Positions 17,163-25,926 of a stretch of 64,000 nt of DNA are shown in pieces. Source of the DNA: Syntrophomonas sp. DTU018 (GTDB taxonomy: Bacteria > Bacillota > Syntrophomonadia > Syntrophomonadales > Syntrophomonadaceae); the NCBI GenBank assembly GCA_001513155.1, contig LFSR01000004.1, positions 69,095 to 133,094 of the forward strand, given 5' to 3'. The translations under genes and the position numbers were made by a program. Numbering within the stretch: position 1 is the first letter of the stretch; each line of letters begins with the position of its first letter. The notes under the pieces were generated by a model that saw nothing but the letters and a program-made list of their open reading frames with translations, was not told the origin of the DNA and ran no database searches.

Positions 17163-18674
17163 ATGCAATCCGCCCTTTTGATGGATCACGAGGAAAAGGT
17201 AAACAACAGTCTATTTTACGTTTTTTCCCTGGCATCGACGGCTTTTTTTCTGCTAATAGTCCTAGTACTGCATGTCCCCATTATCAGAAGTGCCAGTATT
17301 CTCCTGGGCGTGGCAGCAGCCATACTGGCCCGCCTGCTCAGCAAAGGCAAATATAAGCATCTTCAGAAGTATCTTTACGTGCTGGTGATGTCTGCTCTAA
17401 TAACCGGCATTTTTATCGCTTTAGACCAGGCTAATCGCGGAGTAGTATTTCTTCCTTTCATAATTCTCATTGCCGCAGCTATGTATTATAACACCCGATT
17501 AGTAGCCTTTTATGTAGCTGTCACCTTCCTTTTCAATGGACTGGGTTTTGTATTAGCCCGGGGAGCTTATCTGGCCAATTACCCACCTTCATTTTGGCTT
17601 TTCTGCCCATTGCTGTTCATAGTAGCTGCGGTTTTGGCCATCTTTTTAGTACATAAGGCCAGTGAGCTCATAATGTTAGCTGCCTCAAAGCAGAAGGAAG
17701 CTGATGAGCTGACTTCCATGTTAAGGGAGACCTTGAGCAATGTATCAGCTCATAGTGCGTCAACTTTAACTATCAGCGAGGATTTGGCAGCCAGAAGCCG
17801 TGACATTACGGCCTTAATGGCCAATATTGCCCGGCAAACCAGTTTCATAGCCAGCGGTATGGAGGAAATATCAGCTTCCGCCCAGGAGATTTATGCTTCC
17901 AGTGAACAAGCCGATGCCATGTTGGATTCAATAAGAAAGGAAGTGGATAAGGCACGGGATGAGGCCCGGCAGATTGACGAAAGGGCGGAAGCAATACTGC
18001 AAAGAGCCACTGAATCACGCGAGGCAACTATGCAGCTTTTTGCAAGTATACATAAAGAAGTGGACCAGGCTATAGCTGAAAGCGGAGCAGTAGAGGAAAT
18101 ATCTGCATTAGCCGGGCAAATCTCGGATATAGCCAGCCAGACCAACTTGCTGGCATTAAATGCCTCTATTGAAGCCGCCCGGGCGGGAGAATATGGCCGG
18201 GGTTTTGCCGTGGTAGCCCAGGAAGTGGGAGCTTTGGCGGAAAAATCGGCGGTGGCTGTTCAGCATATCCAGGGAATGACCCAGCAGGTTTATCAAGTTA
18301 TGCATCGCCTCATCGACCAGTGCAATAACCTGCTGCGCTTTGTAAGTGAAGATGTAACCAGGGACCAGAAGATCTTGGAGGACGTAGGGCAAGCTTACAA
18401 AGGGGATGGAGAAATTATCTCCCATCTGACGGAAATGCTGCAGAACAGCATCTCATCGCTGGCCAACGGAATGCAGAATATTGTTAGGAGTATCGAGACC
18501 ACAGCTGCTACCATTGAACAGACTACGGTTAAATCAAAAGAGATTGCTGCCAGCAGTGAAGAAAGCTCTCAAGCGGCAGAAAGAATTGATGCTTTAGCTC
18601 AGCAAATGCAAGAGAATACTCGGCAATTAAACCAGCTTATGAGCGGCTTACAGCTCTCCACAATTTCTTCCTAA
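17163..18674 (+). CDS. Methyl-accepting chemotaxis protein without periplasmic domain
   Basis: Chemoreceptor of 503 residues. The first 170 or so residues form about six membrane segments with no sizeable extracellular sensor. A long coiled coil follows, carrying the conserved hairpin tip ([30 protein letters not shown]), then a C-terminal signalling helix. The sensing mode is probably via membrane or energy state. It precedes a duplicated terminator. Confidence 0.9.
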   Translation: MQSALLMDHEEKVNNSLFYVFSLASTAFFLLIVLVLHVPIIRSASILLGVAAAILARLLSKGKYKHLQKYLYVLVMSALITGIFIALDQANRGVVFLPFIILIAAAMYYNTRLVAFYVAVTFLFNGLGFVLARGAYLANYPPSFWLFCPLLFIVAAVLAIFLVHKASELIMLAASKQKEADELTSMLRETLSNVSAHSASTLTISEDLAARSRDITALMANIARQTSFIASGMEEISASAQEIYASSEQADAMLDSIRKEVDKARDEARQIDERAEAILQRATESREATMQLFASIHKEVDQAIAESGAVEEISALAGQISDIASQTNLLALNASIEAARAGEYGRGFAVVAQEVGALAEKSAVAVQHIQGMTQQVYQVMHRLIDQCNNLLRFVSEDVTRDQKILEDVGQAYKGDGEIISHLTEMLQNSISSLANGMQNIVRSIETTAATIEQTTVKSKEIAASSEESSQAAERIDALAQQMQENTRQLNQLMSGLQLSTISS

Positions 18675-18707
18675 AACCAGTAGCATGAAACTGCATAATC
18701 TCATTAA

Positions 18708-18729
18708 ACGCCTGCAGTATTGCAGGCGT
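18708..18729 (+). repeat. First copy of MCP-gene terminator hairpin (duplicated)
   Basis: A 22-bp sequence forming a 9-bp stem with GTAT loop. It is identical to 18883-18904 but is not followed by a T tract here; the flank is GAGAG. It looks like one half of a target duplication made by the element at 18730-18882. Confidence 0.8.
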
Positions 18730-18882
18730 GAGAGTTTCAAAAAAGTTGCTAAAAGAGATCGCCACGTCGCTGCGCTCCTCGCGATGACATACCAAAAGGC
18801 CATCTTATGTGTCATTGCGAGCCCCGGAGGGGCGTGGCAATCTCGAACGTCTAACCGCTAAAAGACTTCTTTGACAGTCTGG
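18730..18882. mobile_element. MITE-like palindromic element A, ~153 bp
   Basis: Non-coding element lying exactly between two copies of a terminator hairpin. Its core is an imperfect palindrome: GAGATCGCCACGTCGC at the left and GTGGCAATCTC at the right. The outer ends are weakly inverted (GAGAGTTTCAAAAAAG versus, on the complement, CAGACTGTCAAAGAAG). The same architecture and length recur at 54757-54910, and core arms recur at 34.3-34.6 kb and 46.2-46.5 kb. No open reading frame. Probably non-autonomous. Confidence 0.75.
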
Positions 18883-18904
18883 ACGCCTGCAGTATTGCAG
18901 GCGT
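18883..18904 (+). terminator. Second copy of duplicated hairpin, functional terminator
   Basis: Identical 22-bp hairpin to 18708-18729, here followed by TTTTCCC, so this copy keeps the original T tract and probably ends transcripts from the chemoreceptor gene side. Confidence 0.75.
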
Positions 18905-18983
18905 TTTCCCTTGTTTGCCGGGCATAAACTCCGCCTGGGGCAAATATAATCTAGAAAACAGAAATTAGGGAGGTGCAGCCTTT

Positions 18984-20129
18984 ATGCGGCCCTGGAAAAG
19001 GCTAGCCTGGATTTTGATAGGCGTGCTGGCCTTTAATTTAGCGGTAGTCACCCCGGTACAGGCCGACCAGGTGGAGGTAGAAGCAGAAGCTTATATTCTC
19101 ATGGATGCCGACTCCGGCAAGGTTTTGCTGGCCAAAAATGAGCACAAGCGTCTTCCCCCTGCCAGTATGACCAAGCTGATGACCATGATTCTGGCAGCTC
19201 AGGATCTGGAAGAAGGCAAAGTTACTGTAAAAGATAAAGTGGTGGCCAGTGAAGAAGCCTGGAAAATGGGAGGTTCCCAGATATACCTGGAACCAGGAGA
19301 AGAAATGACTTTTGAGGATATGATGATCGCTATTGCGGTAGGTTCAGCCAATGATGCCTGCGTAGCTGTAGCCGAACACCTGGAGGGAACTCATCAGAAT
19401 TTCGTGGATCGCATGAACCGGCAGGCCAAAATGCTGGGACTGAAGAACAGTCATTTCGTAAACTCCTATGGACTGCCGGCGGAAAATCACTACAGCAGTG
19501 CCTATGACCTGGCAGTTATGGCCCGTTATGCCCTGCAGTATCCTAAAATCCTGGAATATACCTCTATTAAAGAATATAACTTGCGGCAAGGTGAATTTAA
19601 GCTTTTCAATACCAATAAGCTGTTATGGTGGTATGAAGGCACCGATGGCTTCAAGACCGGATGGACCAGTGAAGCCAAGTATTGCCTGACAGCCACCGCC
19701 AAAAGAGATGGCTTGCGCCTGATCGGGGTAGTGATGGCCTCCCCCAATCAGAATGGCAATCATCGTGACATGATGAAGCTATTCAATTATGGTTTTGCCA
19801 AGTATGCCTTCAAAAGCTTTTTCAGCCAGGGCAGTGTCTGCGGGGTGGTTCAGGTAGGCAAAGGTATCAAGGAAAGGGTGGAAGTGATTGCGGAAGAGGA
19901 TGTAGGGTCCATAGTAGAAAAAGGGCAGGAAAAGAAAATAACTATGGAAAAAAGACTCCCCGCCTATGTGGATGCCCCGGTAGTCCAGGGACAAAAACTT
20001 GGGGAAATCCGGGTCTATAATGACGGGGATTTGGTAAAAGAGGTAAATCTCGTGGCCGCTGAGGATATACCCCGCTCCGGATTGCTGAAAGAGATTTTGA
20101 AGATGCTTGCCGAAACCTATCTATTGTAG
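18984..20129 (+). CDS. dacF: D-alanyl-D-alanine carboxypeptidase (DacF/penicillin-binding protein)
   Basis: Exported serine DD-carboxypeptidase of 381 residues that trims peptidoglycan stem peptides. Signal peptide in the first 27 residues; active-site motifs SMTK (PASMTKLM), SAN (GSANDACV) and KTG (FKTGWT) are all present; a C-terminal beta domain and amphipathic end follow. It heads the spoIIA operon as in other endospore formers, supporting the DacF name and forespore-related expression. Confidence 0.92.
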   Translation: MRPWKRLAWILIGVLAFNLAVVTPVQADQVEVEAEAYILMDADSGKVLLAKNEHKRLPPASMTKLMTMILAAQDLEEGKVTVKDKVVASEEAWKMGGSQIYLEPGEEMTFEDMMIAIAVGSANDACVAVAEHLEGTHQNFVDRMNRQAKMLGLKNSHFVNSYGLPAENHYSSAYDLAVMARYALQYPKILEYTSIKEYNLRQGEFKLFNTNKLLWWYEGTDGFKTGWTSEAKYCLTATAKRDGLRLIGVVMASPNQNGNHRDMMKLFNYGFAKYAFKSFFSQGSVCGVVQVGKGIKERVEVIAEEDVGSIVEKGQEKKITMEKRLPAYVDAPVVQGQKLGEIRVYNDGDLVKEVNLVAAEDIPRSGLLKEILKMLAETYLL

Positions 20130-20224
20130 ATGGAATTTTGTGGAAGGTAAAAATCTCCTGCCTGTAGAATGTTAAGGGGCACATACAAGTACCATTTGCT
20201 GCGGCTTGAGGAGGAGAAAAGCAG

Positions 20225-20557
20225 GTGAATGCAGATTTCAAACAGGTGGGTGATACACTGGTGGTACGCATCACCGGAGAACTGGATATGCTGGTGACCG
20301 ATCAACTGCGGCAGGCTATTGATCAGAGGCTGGACACCGCCGGCATACGTACTCTGGTTTTGAATTTGGAGAAGGTCACCTTTATTGACAGCTCAGGGCT
20401 GGGAGTAATAATTGGCCGCTATAAAAAGGTAAGGGCTCAGCAGGGGAGAATGTATATTGTAGGGGCTTCCCCGTCAGTAGAAAAGATTTTGCACTTTTCA
20501 GGAATTAACAAGCTGGTGCCCCTGTACAGGAGTGAAAAAGATGTGGTCAGCAACTAA
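20225..20557 (+). CDS. spoIIAA: Anti-sigma F factor antagonist SpoIIAA
   Basis: STAS-domain protein of 110 residues. The phosphorylatable serine lies in TFIDSSGLGVIIGRY. In the forespore, dephosphorylated SpoIIAA releases sigma F from SpoIIAB. GTG start with GGAGG 10 bases upstream. First of three tight genes spoIIAA-spoIIAB-sigF. Confidence 0.95.
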   Translation: MNADFKQVGDTLVVRITGELDMLVTDQLRQAIDQRLDTAGIRTLVLNLEKVTFIDSSGLGVIIGRYKKVRAQQGRMYIVGASPSVEKILHFSGINKLVPLYRSEKDVVSN

Positions 20558-20591
20558 GGGGAGGTGGACCAGCCCTGGGCTGGAATTGCGC

Positions 20592-21038
20592 ATGAATGTG
20601 AAGAATTATGTCCGTTTTGAATTCTGCAGTCTTCCGGAAAACGTATCCTTTGCCCGCTCCTGCGTGGGAGCTTTTGCCTCACAGATGGACTGCACCCTGG
20701 AGGATATCGAAGAAATAAAACTGGTAGTATCGGAAGCCGTGTCCAACAGCATTATTCACGGCTATGCCAATGATCCCGGCCAAAAAATCGAAGTTGAAGT
20801 GACTATTTATGATAACGGCAATCTGGAAATTATAGTCAAGGACTACGGCAAGGGTATAGAGGATATTGACCAGGCTTTACAGCCCACCTACTCCAGCGAT
20901 TCTACCCGTATGGGTCTGGGATTTACCTTTATGCGTTCCTTTATGGATGAAATGGAAGTAATCAGTGAGCCCGGCAAAGGGACAAGCGTCCGCCTGCTGC
21001 GTCATTTTCCTTCTCAAGGCAATCAAGCCATGGCGTAA
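20592..21038 (+). CDS. spoIIAB: Anti-sigma F factor SpoIIAB (serine kinase)
   Basis: GHKL-type ATPase and serine kinase of 148 residues that holds sigma F inactive and phosphorylates SpoIIAA. N box EAVSNSIIHGY, G1 DYGKGI and G2 GLGFTF are visible. I start it at ATG 20592, which gives the family length; the AAGGGGAGG at 20556-20564 is far from this codon, so an alternative upstream CTG or TTG start cannot be excluded. Confidence 0.92.
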   Translation: MNVKNYVRFEFCSLPENVSFARSCVGAFASQMDCTLEDIEEIKLVVSEAVSNSIIHGYANDPGQKIEVEVTIYDNGNLEIIVKDYGKGIEDIDQALQPTYSSDSTRMGLGFTFMRSFMDEMEVISEPGKGTSVRLLRHFPSQGNQAMA

Positions 21039-21050
21039 GGGGGGAGGTTG

Positions 21051-21794
21051 ATGTCCTCTGCCCATTCTTATGAGGATAACGAGGATCTCCTGTTAAGAGC
21101 CAAACAGGGCGATGAGGAAGCCCGGGAACAAATCTACCAGGCCAATGTGGGTTTAATATATATGGTTCTGGAAAGGTTTAAAGGTACTTCCTATGATTAT
21201 GAGGATTTGTTTCAGGTAGGATCCATCGGTCTGCTGAAGGCTATCGACAAGTTCGACTTCTCTTTTCAGGTACGGTTTTCCACTTACGCAGTGCCTATGA
21301 TTATAGGAGAGATTAAGAAGTTCCTGCGGGACGACGGCATGGTAAAGGTCCAGCGTGGTTACAAGGAACTGTACGGGAAAATCCGCTGGGCCCAAGAAAA
21401 ACTGCGCCATGACCTGGGGCGGGAGCCCAGTGTTAATGAGATTGCCGCCTGCCTGGAAATGGACAAGGAAGAAATCGTGCTGGCCATGGAAGCCTGCCAG
21501 GCGCCGGCCTATATCTACGATGTCCTTCCCGGGGAAGAAAAGGATCAGGTATCCCTGGTGGACCGCCTGGCATCCGAGGAAAACACCGTTAGAATCCTGG
21601 AACAGATGGCCTTGCGGGAAGCCTTGGGCAAGCTGGATGACAGGGAAAGGGAGGTCATCCTGCGGCGTTTTTTCAAAGATGAAACCCAGTCGGTAATAGC
21701 CGAAGACCTGGGGGTTTCCCAGGTACAGGTATCCCGCATAGAAAAAGGAGCCCTGCAGAAGCTCAGGAACCTGCTGAATGAACAGACCTCCTAA
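21051..21794 (+). CDS. sigF: RNA polymerase sigma-F factor
   Basis: Sporulation sigma factor of 247 residues controlling early forespore genes. Region 2 (DYEDLFQVGSIGLLKAIDKF), region 3 and region 4 helix-turn-helix (IAEDLGVSQVQVSRIE) are all present. ATG 21051 lies 4 bases after GGGGAGG; a TTG at 21048 is too close. Operon position after spoIIAB identifies it as sigma F and not sigma G. Confidence 0.94.
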   Translation: MSSAHSYEDNEDLLLRAKQGDEEAREQIYQANVGLIYMVLERFKGTSYDYEDLFQVGSIGLLKAIDKFDFSFQVRFSTYAVPMIIGEIKKFLRDDGMVKVQRGYKELYGKIRWAQEKLRHDLGREPSVNEIAACLEMDKEEIVLAMEACQAPAYIYDVLPGEEKDQVSLVDRLASEENTVRILEQMALREALGKLDDREREVILRRFFKDETQSVIAEDLGVSQVQVSRIEKGALQKLRNLLNEQTS

Positions 21795-21813
21795 AGAACT
21801 GACGACCGACACG

Positions 21814-21872
21814 GGGACGTAAAACTTGTATTCTTCTCGTTTTGCCGGAGAAGATAAGTTTTACGTCCCTTA
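21814..21872. repeat. GGGACG-type inverted repeat after sigF
   Basis: GGGACGTAAAACTT near 21815 pairs with AAGTTTTACGTCCC near 21857-21870, with further pairing inside (CTTCTC / GGAGAAG). It ends with CTTAG and may act as a terminator. It resembles the repeat at 46067-46152, which also ends in GGGGACG. Confidence 0.6.
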
Positions 21873-21880
21873 GTCTATCT

Positions 21881-22093
21881 AAGCAGGAGTATTGGCCGGC
21901 TCGCTACGGGACTTCCTCGCCTGCAACCCATCGGCAAACTTTAAGTGCGAAGGGGACCGTTCGTAATTCGGTATCCATGCACTCAGTACTCACTGCTCGA
22001 AACGTACTGTTTCTCGCTCCCCTTCGCAGCCCCAGTTTCAACCTGGGTTGCCACGGCTCGTCGTAAGTCGCTCGCCGGCTAATGCTCCTGTTT
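21881..22093. repeat. Long imperfect palindrome, ~213 bp, MITE-like or structured RNA
   Basis: Outer arms AAGCAGGAGTATTGGCCGGC (21881-21900) and, on the complement, AAACAGGAGCATTAGCCGGC (from 22093) match at 16 of 20 positions. Inner arms include TGCGAAGGGGA with TCCCCTTCGCA and CAACCCA with TGGGTTG. No credible coding sequence. Together with the preceding repeat it fills the 400-bp gap between sigF and the dodecin gene. Confidence 0.6.
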
Positions 22094-22198
22094 CCCTGCC
22101 TAGTTTTTTCAGTCATTAATCGATGTTTGCATTTTGCATAAACCGCCTGCATTCTATCCAAGCTAATAGCAACTGATACAAAAGGAGGTTGGACTAGA

Positions 22199-22393
22199 TT
22201 GCAGGTAAAGGTTGCAGAAATTGTAGCTGAATCCCAGCGCGGCTGGCAGGATGCTATTGAAAATGCGGTTATGGAGGCTTCCCGCAGGTATCCCAATGTA
22301 ACCGGTGTGGAAGTCTACAATTGGACAGCCGATTGTCAGGATAACAAAATTGTGGAATACAAAGCCAATATCAAGATTGCTTATGTAGAATAA
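22199..22393 (+). CDS. Dodecin-family flavin-binding protein
   Basis: Small 64-residue protein with the beta-alpha-beta-beta dodecin pattern (SQRGWQDAIENAVMEAS, VTGVEVYNWTAD, VEYKANIKIAYVE). Dodecins assemble as 12-mers and store or buffer flavin (or bind CoA). The Trp in YNWTAD fits the flavin-stacking position. TTG start 10 bases after AAAGGAGG. Inserted between sigF and spoVAC and bounded by its own terminator, so likely a separate unit. Confidence 0.88.
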   Translation: MQVKVAEIVAESQRGWQDAIENAVMEASRRYPNVTGVEVYNWTADCQDNKIVEYKANIKIAYVE

Positions 22394-22407
22394 TCATATT
22401 TCTTCCC

Positions 22408-22439
22408 AGCAGCACCCCGGATACGGGGTGCTGCTTTTG
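22408..22439 (+). terminator. Terminator after dodecin gene
   Basis: AGCAGCACCCC (22408-22418) pairs with GGGGTGCTGCT (22425-22435); TTTTG follows. Confidence 0.85.
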
Positions 22440-22499
22440 TTGGGGAATAAAGGGATCTGGGTTAGCCCATAATATTTCTGGTAAGGGAGGCGACAGCTT

Positions 22500-22961
22500 G
22501 TGAATACAGCAGAAGATCGACTGAAAAAAATAGAAGCTCAGGAGTACCAGGATATGGTTGATCAGACTAAACCCAAGCCCACAGTAGTCAAAAACTGTAT
22601 TTGGGCCTTTGTAGTGGGCGGTCTGATTTGTACTCTGGGGCAGGTTATCATGAATTTTTTCAGTGCCCGGGGATTAAGCCAAGTGGATGCCGGCTCGGCT
22701 ACAGCTGTGGTACTGGTTTTCTTGGCTGCGCTGTTTACCGGGTTAGGATGGTATGACGTTTTAGGCAAGCGTGCCGGAGCTGGTTCCATTGTACCTATTA
22801 CTGGTTTCGCTAATGCTATCGTGGCATCGGCCATGGAGTTCAAGCGGGAAGGCTATATTTTCGGAGTGGGAGCCCGCATCTTCAGCGTAGCAGGTCCTAC
22901 GCTGGTATTTGGCTTTGTCGTAGCGGTAGTAATAGGACTTATCAAGGTTGTTTTCGGCTAA
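22500..22961 (+). CDS. spoVAC: Stage V sporulation protein AC
   Basis: Inner forespore membrane protein of 153 residues with three or four hydrophobic segments; part of the SpoVA channel that moves dipicolinic acid into and out of the spore. GTG start after GGGAGG. First of spoVAC-spoVAD-spoVAE, the minimal set seen in many Clostridia; spoVAA and spoVAB are absent here. Confidence 0.92.
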   Translation: MNTAEDRLKKIEAQEYQDMVDQTKPKPTVVKNCIWAFVVGGLICTLGQVIMNFFSARGLSQVDAGSATAVVLVFLAALFTGLGWYDVLGKRAGAGSIVPITGFANAIVASAMEFKREGYIFGVGARIFSVAGPTLVFGFVVAVVIGLIKVVFG

Positions 22962-22974
22962 GAGGTGACAGCAT

Positions 22975-23991
22975 TTGGCCAACCAGAAAAAACTGGGCAT
23001 GCAGAGCATTAAATTCGAAAATCCGCCGGTTCTGACAGCCTGGGCAACCATAGTTGGCCCCAAAGAAGGAGAAGGTCCCTGGGGATCCTATTTTGACTGG
23101 ATTCTTGAGGATTATGAATTCGGGGAACAAACCTGGGAAAAAGCAGAATCCAAGCTGCTGCGGGAAACGGTCAAGCTGGCTTTGAGCAAGAAAAATTACC
23201 AGCCCCAGGATATTGAATTAATGGTTTCCGGCGATTTGCTGAACCAAATCACCTCTTCCAATTATGCTGCCCGGGAACTGCAAATACCTTTCCTGGGTAT
23301 GTACGGAGCTTGTTCTACTATGGCTGAATCACTGTTAACTGCAGCCATGGCTATCGACGGGGGATATTTTGAAAGGGCGGTAGCGGCGGTAAGCAGTCAT
23401 CATTATACCGCGGAACGACAGTTCCGTTTTCCCACCGAACAGGGTACCCAGCGTTCCATGACCGGTCAATGGACTGTAACCGGGGCAGGGGCAGTAGTCC
23501 TGGAAAAAGGGGTATATGGCGGTCCGCGGGTAACCTGTGCCACCATCGGCAAAATTATTGACTTGGGCCAAAAAGATGTCAATGACATGGGCAGTGCCAT
23601 GGCTCCTGCTGCGGCGGATACAATAAAGCAGCATCTTGATGATACCAATCGCCCCTCCGATTATTACGACTTGATAGTAACCGGTGATCTGGGCAAAGTA
23701 GGTTCAGCTCTGATTAAACAGCTGTTCGTTAAGCATGGGATTGTTCCTGAGCCCAATTACAGCGACTGCGGAGTCTTGATATTCAATGAGACTCAGGATG
23801 TCCATGCCGGGGGAAGCGGCTGTGGGTGTTCTGCGGCTATGCTGTGCGGACCCCTGCTGAAAAAAATGGAGGAAGGCAAGATAAAGCGGTTGCTGCTGGT
23901 AGCCACCGGTGCTCTGATGAGTCCCACTACTAGCTTTCAAGGGGAAAGTATCCCTGGTATCGCTCACGCGGTAGCTCTGGAATATCTGTAA
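22975..23991 (+). CDS. spoVAD: Stage V sporulation protein AD
   Basis: Soluble thiolase-fold protein of 338 residues that binds dipicolinic acid in the SpoVA complex. Family features include MYGACSTMAES and the SGCGCSAAMLCG segment. TTG start with GAGGTGA upstream, 13 bp after spoVAC. Confidence 0.93.
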   Translation: MANQKKLGMQSIKFENPPVLTAWATIVGPKEGEGPWGSYFDWILEDYEFGEQTWEKAESKLLRETVKLALSKKNYQPQDIELMVSGDLLNQITSSNYAARELQIPFLGMYGACSTMAESLLTAAMAIDGGYFERAVAAVSSHHYTAERQFRFPTEQGTQRSMTGQWTVTGAGAVVLEKGVYGGPRVTCATIGKIIDLGQKDVNDMGSAMAPAAADTIKQHLDDTNRPSDYYDLIVTGDLGKVGSALIKQLFVKHGIVPEPNYSDCGVLIFNETQDVHAGGSGCGCSAAMLCGPLLKKMEEGKIKRLLLVATGALMSPTTSFQGESIPGIAHAVALEYL

Positions 23992-24006
23992 ACGGGGTGA
24001 ATAGCT

Positions 24007-24366
24007 GTGAACTCATTGGTAATGGCCTTTTTGGTTGGAGGAATAATTTGTCTTATTGGTCAGCTGGTTATGGATCTGACTAAACCGGCCATAACTCCGG
24101 GACATATTCTGGTAGGGTATATAAGCATTGGAGCTATCCTGAGCGGATTAGGGCTTTACCAGCCTTTGGTTGACATTGCCGGAGCGGGTGCTACCGTGCC
24201 TTTGTCAGGTTTCGGGCATTCCCTGGTTCAGGGAACATTAAAAGCCGTAGAAACCAAAGGCCTGTTAGGGGCTATATCCGGGGGAGTGGAGGCAACCGCT
24301 GCCGGTATTACCGCAGCTATTGTTTTCGGTTATGTAGCGGCGGTGCTTTTTGACCCCAAAGGCTAA
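24007..24366 (+). CDS. spoVAE: Stage V sporulation protein AE
   Basis: Small membrane protein of 119 residues with three or four hydrophobic segments, homologous in layout to SpoVAC (both contain GAGATVPLSGFG-like loops). Third SpoVA channel subunit. GTG start 15 bp after spoVAD. Confidence 0.92.
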   Translation: MNSLVMAFLVGGIICLIGQLVMDLTKPAITPGHILVGYISIGAILSGLGLYQPLVDIAGAGATVPLSGFGHSLVQGTLKAVETKGLLGAISGGVEATAAGITAAIVFGYVAAVLFDPKG

Positions 24367-24396
24367 TCCTGGACATCTCCAGTTTTACTGAAATAC

Positions 24397-25926
24397 ATGG
24401 AAATATTCCGGGAAAGAAGGGATTCCTTGCGCGATAAAGACCAGCATCTTTACCTGTCCCGTAATTTTCAGGAAAACCTGGATTTTTTCCAGCAGGAACT
24501 GGGCTTTGGCGAAAGTTTTGACATTATCGTCAGGGAAATGCGCATCCTGGGACGCCAGGCGGCTTTTATCTGTATTGACGGGTTTGTGAAGGATGACGTA
24601 TTGACCCAGGTTATGAAACTCCTGCTGAAGCTGGAGGGGCTGGAGTTTGGTTCAGCTACTGTAAGGACGGTATTGGAGAGAAATCTTCCCTATATAGAAC
24701 TGAGTACGGAAGCACAGATTGATGAACTGATTTACCTGGTGATGGCCGGGTCCATCCTGTTATTGGTAGATGGCTGTGAAGAGGCCTTTGTAATCGATGC
24801 CCGCACCTACCCGTCCCGTAATCCGGAGGAACCCGATATTGAAAGGGTAGTGCGCGGTTCCCGGGATGGTTTTACCGAGACCCTGGTTTTCAACACCGCT
24901 CTTATTCGCAGAAGGATCCGGGATCCCAAGCTGCGGGTAAAGCTGGTAAGGATTGGCCGCCGCTCCAAAACCGATATCTGCCTGCTGTACCTGAAAGACG
25001 TGGCCGATCCGGCTCTGGTGGATAACCTTACCAAACGCATTGAGGCAGTGGAAATTGACGCTATACCCATGGCGGAAAAATCGGTTGAAGAAATGATTAC
25101 CCAGGGCAATTGGTGGAATCCCTTCCCCCGGGTGCGCTACACGGAGCGTCCGGACGTAGCCGCCGTTCACCTTTTGGAAGGGCATGTTCTGGTTATGGTG
25201 GACACCTCGCCTAGTATTATGATCGCTCCGGCCACTTATTTTCATCATATCCACCATGCCGAGGAATACCGGCAGAATCCTGCCGTGGGAGCTTATATCC
25301 GCTGGATCAGGTTTTTGGCCATTATAATTTCTATATTTGCTACTCCCCTGTGGCTGCTGGCAGCCCTGGAACACGATCTCCTCCCAGCCTCTCTGAAGTT
25401 TATAGGCCCGGAGAAAGTGGGAGAACTTCCTTTGCTGCTGCAGTTCCTTATAGGAGAGGTGGCTTTGGATTTTATGCGCATGGCGGCTATTCATACCCCA
25501 TCTCCCCTGGCCACGGCTCTGGGAGTTATCGCAGCTTTGCTGATAGGGGAAGTAGCCGTCACCATCGGACTGCTGGTCCCCGAAGTAATTCTCTATACAG
25601 CAGTGGTGGCGGTGGGTTCCTTCAGTACTCCCAGCTATGAACTGTCCATGGCCAACCGGCTGGTTAGACTGTTTTTGCTGCTGGCGGTGGGGTTCTTCCG
25701 CTTGCCGGGGTTTTTAGCGGCTTTGGTTTTGGTGCTGGTATTGGCTGCCTTTACCAAGTCTTTTGGGGTTCCTTACCTATGGCCGTTAATTCCCTTTAAC
25801 TGGCCGGCTCTAAAAGCTATACTGGTGCGTTCGCCGGTTCCCATCCAGAACAGCCGGCCCAGTATATTAAACACCCGGGATAAGTGGCGCCAGCCTGCTC
25901 CTGCATTTAAGAGAAGGAGGCCTTGA
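24397..25926 (+). CDS. spoVAF: SpoVAF/GerA-family spore germination membrane protein
   Basis: GerA-type protein of 509 residues: a large N-terminal cytoplasmic domain, then about five membrane segments from residue 300. Its position directly after spoVAE marks it as SpoVAF, an auxiliary factor in spore germination and dipicolinate release. The TGA stop overlaps the ATG of the next gene by one base, which ties the following unknown gene to the spoVA transcript. Confidence 0.9.
   Translation: MEIFRERRDSLRDKDQHLYLSRNFQENLDFFQQELGFGESFDIIVREMRILGRQAAFICIDGFVKDDVLTQVMKLLLKLEGLEFGSATVRTVLERNLPYIELSTEAQIDELIYLVMAGSILLLVDGCEEAFVIDARTYPSRNPEEPDIERVVRGSRDGFTETLVFNTALIRRRIRDPKLRVKLVRIGRRSKTDICLLYLKDVADPALVDNLTKRIEAVEIDAIPMAEKSVEEMITQGNWWNPFPRVRYTERPDVAAVHLLEGHVLVMVDTSPSIMIAPATYFHHIHHAEEYRQNPAVGAYIRWIRFLAIIISIFATPLWLLAALEHDLLPASLKFIGPEKVGELPLLLQFLIGEVALDFMRMAAIHTPSPLATALGVIAALLIGEVAVTIGLLVPEVILYTAVVAVGSFSTPSYELSMANRLVRLFLLLAVGFFRLPGFLAALVLVLVLAAFTKSFGVPYLWPLIPFNWPALKAILVRSPVPIQNSRPSILNTRDKWRQPAPAFKRRRP

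Noticed and set aside
21904-22296. Minus-strand protein across the palindrome before dodecin
   Set aside because: The frame overlaps the dodecin gene and consists largely of inverted-repeat sequence with low-likelihood composition.
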